Part shown: one piece after another, positions 58,911-64,000 of the stretch
Position numbering within the stretch: position 1 is the first letter of the stretch
Layout of the letters: the number at the start of each line of letters is the position of its first letter
Origin: Sipunculus nudus
Taxonomy: Eukaryota; Annelida; Sipuncula; Golfingiida; Sipunculidae
Reading direction: 5' to 3'
Assembly (NCBI GenBank): GCA_026874595.1
Contig: CM049307.1
Coordinates: 44,152,362 to 44,216,361, forward strand
DNA length: 64,000 nucleotides
Made by a program: the position numbers and the translations under genes
Notes under the pieces: model-generated
Databases searched by the model: none
Told to the model about the DNA's origin: nothing
What the model saw: the letters and a program-made list of their open reading frames with translations, nothing else

Positions 58911-59084
58911 GTTCGTTACGATAAAGTTAAGCCGTCACGAAGTCAAATTTATGTATATTTTGCATCGGTAAACAGATGTCCGTTTTATCTTTACAGCGTT
59001 GCTATGATAACGAGTACTCGAGTCCGAGTCGGGTAATGCCTTTCGGGTACTCGAGTCCACAATTTTGTACCCGTCTCAGCCCTA
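58662..59084. mobile_element. hAT-like MITE with CGAGTACTCGAG palindromes
   Basis: The left end ATGACTGAGAGGAGTGCTCG and the inverse of the right end TAGGGCTGAGACGGGTAC resemble each other. GAGTACTCGAGTCC is repeated in both arms. TTCAACCACC and TTCCACCACC flank the element as a decayed duplication. An (AT)n tract fills the middle. Confidence 0.5.
58858..58910. repeat. (AT)n microsatellite
   Basis: Core of the hAT-like MITE at 58662-59084. Confidence 0.9.
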
Positions 59085-59244
59085 GTTCCACCACCGGGAC
59101 TGACACAGAGTGAAATACTTTTAATCAGCCCAACGAGAGCGTCACGTCGTGGTGTCGCATTGTGCATCCAGCTCTAAATTTTAAACATACGACACTCACT
59201 CTCGTTGGTCTGATTGCACAGGACCACGAATTGGCCCAACGAGA

Positions 59245-59790
59245 GATGATATCTAGGGGCGAATCAAGGATTTTTTAAAAGGGAAGGGTCAGACCCAGTA
59301 GTACTAAGAGAAAATCTTAAATATGGTCCTCTGGCCTGGAAAGGAGGGGTCTAGGTCGCAAAATTTAGTTTGAAACTTAACTGAAGATGATTTTTCGCTT
59401 TGTCGAGCAGCTACAGGTTGCTGTGTTCAAGACCGCAGTCCTGTGAACTCCTTAAGCATAATTTAGAGAGCCAACCAACGTGCATGATGCCACCGAGCCA
59501 AGCAGAAAGCCGCGAGAGACCGCCACCGTTTTTCCCGCATCGATGACTTTTCAGAACAGCTACAACACCCACCGCTACAAAGGCAAATTTAAGCAGCATA
59601 CATTCCCTGAACCGATCTCTGCAGCGGAGACCCAGCCATGCCAATCGAGAGCCGAACCCGATCAGTGAAACGACAGAGCTTCGAGACAAAACCCTTTTTA
59701 TACTAGCAGTTTCTGAAACCCAAAAAAGGTTGTTTCAGCTAAAAAAAGGGGACCCCCTCCCCCCCACTGAATCCGCCACTGATTAATAAA
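59245..59790. repeat. TE remnant with GTGGCGGATYCAG-type ends
   Basis: The right end CTGAATCCGCCACTGATTAA after a C-run and the left GGGGCGAATCAAGGATTTTT are inverted relatives; another single end of the family is at 63245-63310 (GTGGCGGATCCAG then a G-run). It encloses the 59403-59690 repeat. Confidence 0.4.
59403..59690 (+). repeat. ~290-bp inverted repeat pair, left copy
   Basis: GAGCAGCTACAGGTTGCTG..GACCGCAGTCCTGTG..CCTTAAGCAT..GGAGACCCAGCCATGCCA..TTCGAGAC matches 61138-61428 in reverse orientation with many substitutions. Open frames in it are disrupted differently in the two copies. No protein recognised. Confidence 0.7.
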
Positions 59791-60401
59791 GAGATTTGGG
59801 ACGACTGCAGTGTCTAAACGTATTTTGTGTAGTGAAAACAGGCACAAGTGAGAACTCCAACAGAATCTATCTTTAAATATTTTATTTTTTTTTTATCTTT
59901 TGCAATATAACAAACACGATTCTGTTCTCGATAACCAAAATAATGGTTTTGAACGTGTAGTGTCAGTGGTCGCTAACAGATGTCGCTAGTGTACAGGAAC
60001 CGGTCCAAGCCGACCTGCTTGTTTAATTGAAATCCATTATCTAGGTTAGTGTATATTGTGCATATGTAAAGGCAAACAAACAAACAGGCACGTACACAAA
60101 ATAACATGAGAATGAAAGAAACTAAATACATGTGTCTATTACGTCGGTTTTAATCAAAGGATTACACGTACATAACCTGTCACCGTTAACATGTGTTTTC
60201 ATAATACAAAGCAAATAAGACAAAGTATGCGGTATAATAATATTATTTTGGAAAATTTGTGGTAATTACCAAAAAAAAAAAAACACAACGGCGAAAAGGT
60301 CTATAGACCTGTTCAACCACTCAATCAACTTACCTTTCACTCATTAACCTCATATAACCCTAAAAGCCCATTTCCAAGTTGAATAAAAACGATAAACTTA
60401 C

Positions 60402-60503
60402 CATTTTATAGTCAATGATGACCTTGATTTCCGGCTGTCCTGGGACCTTGGTGTCACTCATGACCCTTTTGTTTCTTGCATCGTACGCAACAAAACTGCC
60501 AAC
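60402..60503 (-). CDS. Ependymin-related exon 2
   Basis: VGSFVAYDARNKRVMSDTK..IIDYKM. This carries the family's yDarn.R signature. Acceptor AAACAG, donor GTAAGT, phase 0 at both ends, 34 codons. Confidence 0.82.
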
Positions 60504-60647
60504 CTGTTTAGAAAGTATTTATAAAGCTTTTCTTGTATATATATATAGATATATTCTAACAACATTCACCTGATGATCGGGTCGCATCCCGTGAAACAGA
60601 CTGTAGTGAGCGCCATAGAGCGCTTTACATCGGAGGGTAACACTACC

Positions 60648-60649
<2 letters not shown>

Positions 60650-60735
<86 letters not shown>
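60650..60735. repeat. (TA)n microsatellite
   Basis: Two AT runs separated by TACATA, about 145 bases upstream (gene sense) of ependymin-related exon 2. Confidence 0.95.
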
Positions 60736-60805
60736 GCATATATACATGGAACATGGAAACACCTATTTATCACGCATATATACGCACATACGCATGTACG
60801 CGCAC

Positions 60806-60975
60806 ATGGAAACACAGCTTATGGGTATATAAATTTACGCATATGCGGCACATACGAGTGGCCTGTCTTTCTCTGGTTAGCTGTCCCGACACGAGTCCAC
60901 GTGTAAAGCTTTTAGGTTACCTCAAATTCTACGTTACCTCCCGGTATTCTGAAATCCAATTCAGATTACCAAGTA
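60806..60975. repeat. Direct repeat with 62382-62530
   Basis: Shares TGGAAACACAGCTTA, GTGGCCTGTCTTT, CTGGTTAGCTGTC..ACACGAG and ATCTGAAATCCAATT-type blocks with 62382-62530. Offset about 1.57 kb. May be two copies of one TE end or an old segmental duplication. Confidence 0.6.
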
Positions 60976-61137
60976 TGTTTATATGTTTATAAGCGTGAAA
61001 ATCACCATCGGAGCGTAGGGGTTTGCGTGAACTCGGCGATTCCGGGTAAAATTACGTTGCCGATGATGAAAAAACTTGTAAACTTGCATAACCGGGAAAC
61101 TGGTTAAACGGTCCAAATGACCGAAATCGCAAGTAAA

Positions 61138-61428
61138 AGGGCTTTGGGTCTCGAAGTAAGGTCGTTCACAAGGATCGAGTTCGGTTCTCGAATGGCATGG
61201 CTGGGTCTCCGCTGCTGGGATCGGTGGAGGGAATGCGGGTTGCTTCTGGCTTTGTGGCTGTGGATGCTGTAGCTTTCTAACAAGGACAACAGCCCAGGAG
61301 AGAGGATGGCGCCCTCTACGGCTCCCTGCTTGGCTTGGCGTGACACTGCAACTGTTGGCTCAGAGAACATGCTTAAGGAGCGCACAGGGCTGAGGTCTTG
61401 ACCGCAGCAACCTGTAGCTGCTCAATGA
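61138..61428 (-). repeat. ~290-bp inverted repeat pair, right copy
   Basis: Reverse-complement relative of 59403-59690, about 1.5 kb away, with ependymin-related exon 2 between the two. The pair could form a long imperfect stem in the pre-mRNA around that exon. Confidence 0.7.
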
Positions 61429-61544
61429 GCGTATACTTCTTTTGGCTTGGGTAAAATGACGTCGCTCCAACTTTTCCATGAAGACCTGCTAGGTCTACAG
61501 TGCCGCTGTATACGTTTACCAGTCCATGCATATACGCGCCAGAG

Positions 61545-61700
61545 CTGGGTCCAAGTACTTTTAAAGTACTCGAGTACGAGTAATGAGTACTTTAAAAGTA
61601 CTCGAGTACATGTATGAGTACTTTTGCACTTTTTCAAAAGTACTCGAGTACGAGTACCGAGTACTCAAAATGTACTCATGAGTACTTTAATGAGTACTTT
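61545..61700. repeat. hAT-type end rich in AAAGTACTCGAGTAC palindromes
   Basis: Begins CAGAGCTGGGTCCAAGTACTTTTAAA, followed by alternating AGTACTCGAGTACGAGTA and GAGTACTTTAAAAGTACTC. This terminus style is common in hAT MITEs. A second end was not found. Confidence 0.45.
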
Positions 61701-63596
61701 TCGTAACCAAACTTGTTTAATAATGTTATTGAATTAAATGTATTCTCAGAAAGTTTAACATATTTTTATTAATGAAAACCTAGTACAAAATAAAAATATA
61801 TACGATGTTGTGTTATGCTTAATCAAAATACTGAGGCGAAATGCAAACTCAAGGGCATATAAACAGGCCATATACAGTTGAAATATATCAAAGCATAAAC
61901 TTATTAAAGTAGATGGTTTGCATTGAAGAAACATCTGGTCTCGTAGGTTCTCAAAAATATATTTCTTAGCCAGGACAAGATATATAATTTACTCAATGTT
62001 GTACTATGCAAATTCAAAATAGTGGGGGGAATGTTCAAAAACTACAACATAAAAAGTTATATAAAAGTAAATATATAAAAGTTATATTGTTAAAGGAAAT
62101 CTCACTGACATTGTATAAAGCATATAGCCATATGTTAACCATATGTAATCATATAATAATAACAATGATAACAATTGTAATAACAATAATAATAAGAACA
62201 ACATGTTATTATTTATATAATATCAACTTATGAATAATATGTGGCTATGACAACCGGTATTTGTGAACATAGTATAAAACAACTTATCTGACAGACTGAC
62301 CATGTCATTCATCATGTATAATAATCTATGATTATTAACAACAGTTACATCAGTGGCATATTACAACAAGGAATAAGGCAATATGGAAACACAGCTTAAG
62401 GGATAGTATATACACAAACACTGTACATATACACATGGGTGGCCTGTCTTTTCTGGTTAGCTGTCACAACACGAGGTTACCCCCTATTTCACGTAACCCC
62501 CCGGTAATCTGAAATCCAATTAAGATTACCCCCGGGGGGGGGGGTAGTCTGTACCTAAATTCCGGTTTCCTCCGCACTGTTCGCTGATTTTACTTGTTAA
62601 TAAAGTCTTACGCTTTTAACCGTTACTCATGATATATATTATTTCAAAGAACCATTTGAAAATGAGATTTAATAAGGGAACAATATATGAAAAACAAAAT
62701 TTTAGCGAAATGTTAATTATATTATTAATTTTATTCATATTGACTGATATACTTCAAAGTACATGACAAGCGTAAACACCAAAATAATTTGGGTAATCAA
62801 GAAGAATGAAATTTCATTTATTTTAAGTAAATAAACATGAAGAAAAAACTTTTTTGGTAACCTAAAATCGTAGGGGGTTATCTGAGATCGATTTCAGTTG
62901 AACCCCTTTCCTTTTGAAGCGGGGGTGATTTGAAATTGCTACACTGGTTCGAAGTTATTTATGCCTAACCTTCATAATCCTGGCTGTTGACAACAGATCA
63001 TGCCACGGCCTCCTCCTATAGTCTGTATACATTTACCAACTGAGACTGAAGCCCAAAACACACTAAGCTGTGCGTCTTTTTCTAATCAAGACAGGCCAAG
63101 TAACTGAAAACATCTCTTTTCCCTTCTAAAAAGGAAGCGCCTGTTTCATCTTCCTGTCATCAATCACTCGTATACATACCCATTTAAGCTAAGTTTAAAC
63201 CTCGATTTTATATATCCAAAATGACAAGGCCCAGGTATCTTACAAGTGGCGGATCCAGAATTTAGGAAAGATAGGGGTGGGGTGGGGGTGGGGGGGGGGG
63301 GGGGGGGGGTCCAACCCAGAAGAACTAATGACAAAACCTATATAAAAGGCCCTCATATACGCTTCTGCTTGTGCCGCTTGTAATACTAGGAGTGTGTGTA
63401 GGGGGGGGCAATATTAATGACTGATAATTTTTTTTTTAAATTTCAAATTTTTTTTTCTTATTAAATAAATTTTACAGAGCCAAAATGCATCCTTCTTTTA
63501 ATAAACTGTTGGACATATTAAGTATCAGACGCTTCTGTGTGAGAGCTGGGTTACCATGACATACTTATAATAAGAGTAATAAAACGTCGGTCTTAC
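61700..63596 (-). other. Ependymin-related intron 1, remaining part
   Basis: AT-rich, with the direct repeat at 62382-62530 and a possible inverted relative at 62860-62935. No coding exon recognised. Confidence 0.45.
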
Positions 63597-63764
63597 ACTT
63601 GAGAACACCGGGCCTCGGCTGGGGAGGATTGTGATGGATTATGTGGACATCATGGCCTCAAACTGGGCTGGCACGCAGCATCGTCTGGGTTCTGGTGGCT
63701 GGGCCAGTGTTCCAGTCACACACACAAACACAACAACGACCAGGAAGGTAGTCTTGACGTCCAT
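63597..63764 (-). CDS. Ependymin-related exon 1 (signal peptide; contains TAA)
   Basis: Hydrophobic signal peptide, then PPEPRRCCVPAQFEAMMST, a stop at 63639-63641, then SITILPSRGPVFSS, which joins in frame to exon 2. Donor AGT|GTAAGA at 63596. No alternative canonical donor upstream removes the stop while keeping the conserved PAQFE segment. Confidence 0.75.
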
Positions 63765-63885
63765 GTTCACGAGCATTTACTTGAGTCAGTTGATATTGGG
63801 AAGTTAATGTGGCCTAGTCCGGACCAACTGTGAACAAATCGGGTGCGGAGTGAATGGTGCGTCTCGGGTTTTTCTAACGTTAGTC

Positions 63886-63892
63886 CCTTATA
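63886..63892 (-). promoter_or_regulatory. TATA-like box of the ependymin-related gene
   Basis: GGTATAAGGG on the minus strand lies about 125 bases upstream of the start codon, with AT-poor sequence around it. Placement fits a TATA promoter with a ~95-base leader. Motif only. Confidence 0.4.
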
Positions 63893-64000
63893 CCAACACA
63901 TGGTGGCGCTCCCTGGCCAAACCTGATCCCAGACACGGTTCACTTAACTTGCTGTCCATTGATATTTGATTTCGAGGAATATTGCAACACTCACTGTTAC

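Larger units (their letters stand above)
46780..63764 (-). pseudogene. Ependymin-related secreted protein, 4 exons, interrupted by one in-frame stop
   Basis: Ependymin-related proteins are secreted or lysosomal glycoproteins with a lipid-binding fold and are abundant in molluscs. Exons 63764-63597, 60503-60402, 49481-49403 and 46943-46780 join in consistent phase to about 170 codons. Residues 1-21 form a signal peptide (MDVKTTFLVVVVFVCVTG..). The CCVPAQFEA, VAYDARNKRV, NKQYYIYGNNCTV..KCIP and terminal VFIQPSFC segments follow the family's C-x-P-x-QFE, yDar..R and Cys layout. Codon 42 (63641-63639) is TAA, while the frame before and after it is intact and conserved-looking. So this is either a recent null allele, a pseudogene or a sequence error. 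At ~170 codons it is somewhat short for the family. Intron 2 (10.9 kb) contains the SAMD3-like gene on the opposite strand. Confidence 0.8.

Noticed and set aside
60519-60992. Tyr/Ile-rich open frames across (TA)n tracts, here and at 17265, 18197, 41704, 46471, 56262 and 58736
   Set aside because: These come from reading a dinucleotide repeat; there is no other coding signal.

Overview
This window comes from a metazoan nuclear genome. It is AT-rich and intron-rich, with GT..AG introns, no operons, and heavy loads of transposon debris and microsatellites. The gene content (an annexin A7/A11-type gene, an ependymin-related secreted protein and a SAMD3-like gene), together with tRNA-headed SINEs and repeats full of 'AGGTCAAGGTCA' blocks, suggests a lophotrochozoan, most likely a mollusc. 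The species assignment is inference.

Three protein-coding genes could be assembled exon by exon with consistent splice phases. (1) An annexin A7/A11-like gene on the minus strand has 14 coding exons, starts at 34784 and stops at 379. It encodes about 540 aa: a Pro/Gly/Tyr-rich tail of about 220 residues followed by four annexin repeats. A noncoding first exon probably lies near 39.9 kb. (2) An ependymin-related gene on the minus strand has 4 exons, starts at 63764 and stops at 46780. Its signal-peptide exon carries an in-frame TAA, so this copy reads as a pseudogene or null allele unless the base is an error. (3) A SAMD3-like gene on the plus strand has 7 recognised exons (51705-56211) and encodes about 515 aa with a PB1-like N terminus. 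It lies wholly inside intron 2 of the ependymin-related gene.

Layout: 0.4-34.8 kb is the annexin gene. Its introns carry a CAGT/ACTG DNA transposon (1859-3988), two tandem arrays built from the gene's own splice sites (5764-6035 and 9045-10462), SINEs, a Tigger relic (16177-17439), a probable solo LTR (18741-19425), a repeat with ~330-bp internal units (20436-22577), and a TIR element full of nuclear-receptor-type DR1 motifs (27151-29130). 32.6-46 kb is mostly mobile DNA around and upstream of the annexin 5' end: a hAT-type element with a perfect 8-bp target duplication, a 600-bp foldback element and a TAA-flanked Harbinger-type MITE. 46.8-63.8 kb is the ependymin-related gene.

The most striking structure is an 8.4-kb segment (50047-58480) bounded by TTAA on both sides and by long, nearly identical inverted repeats containing arrays of the palindrome AATTCGTGCGCACGAATT. 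It encloses the intron-bearing SAMD3-like gene and LINE fragments but no recognisable transposase. It looks like a large non-autonomous DNA transposon carrying a cellular gene as cargo, inserted in another gene's intron.
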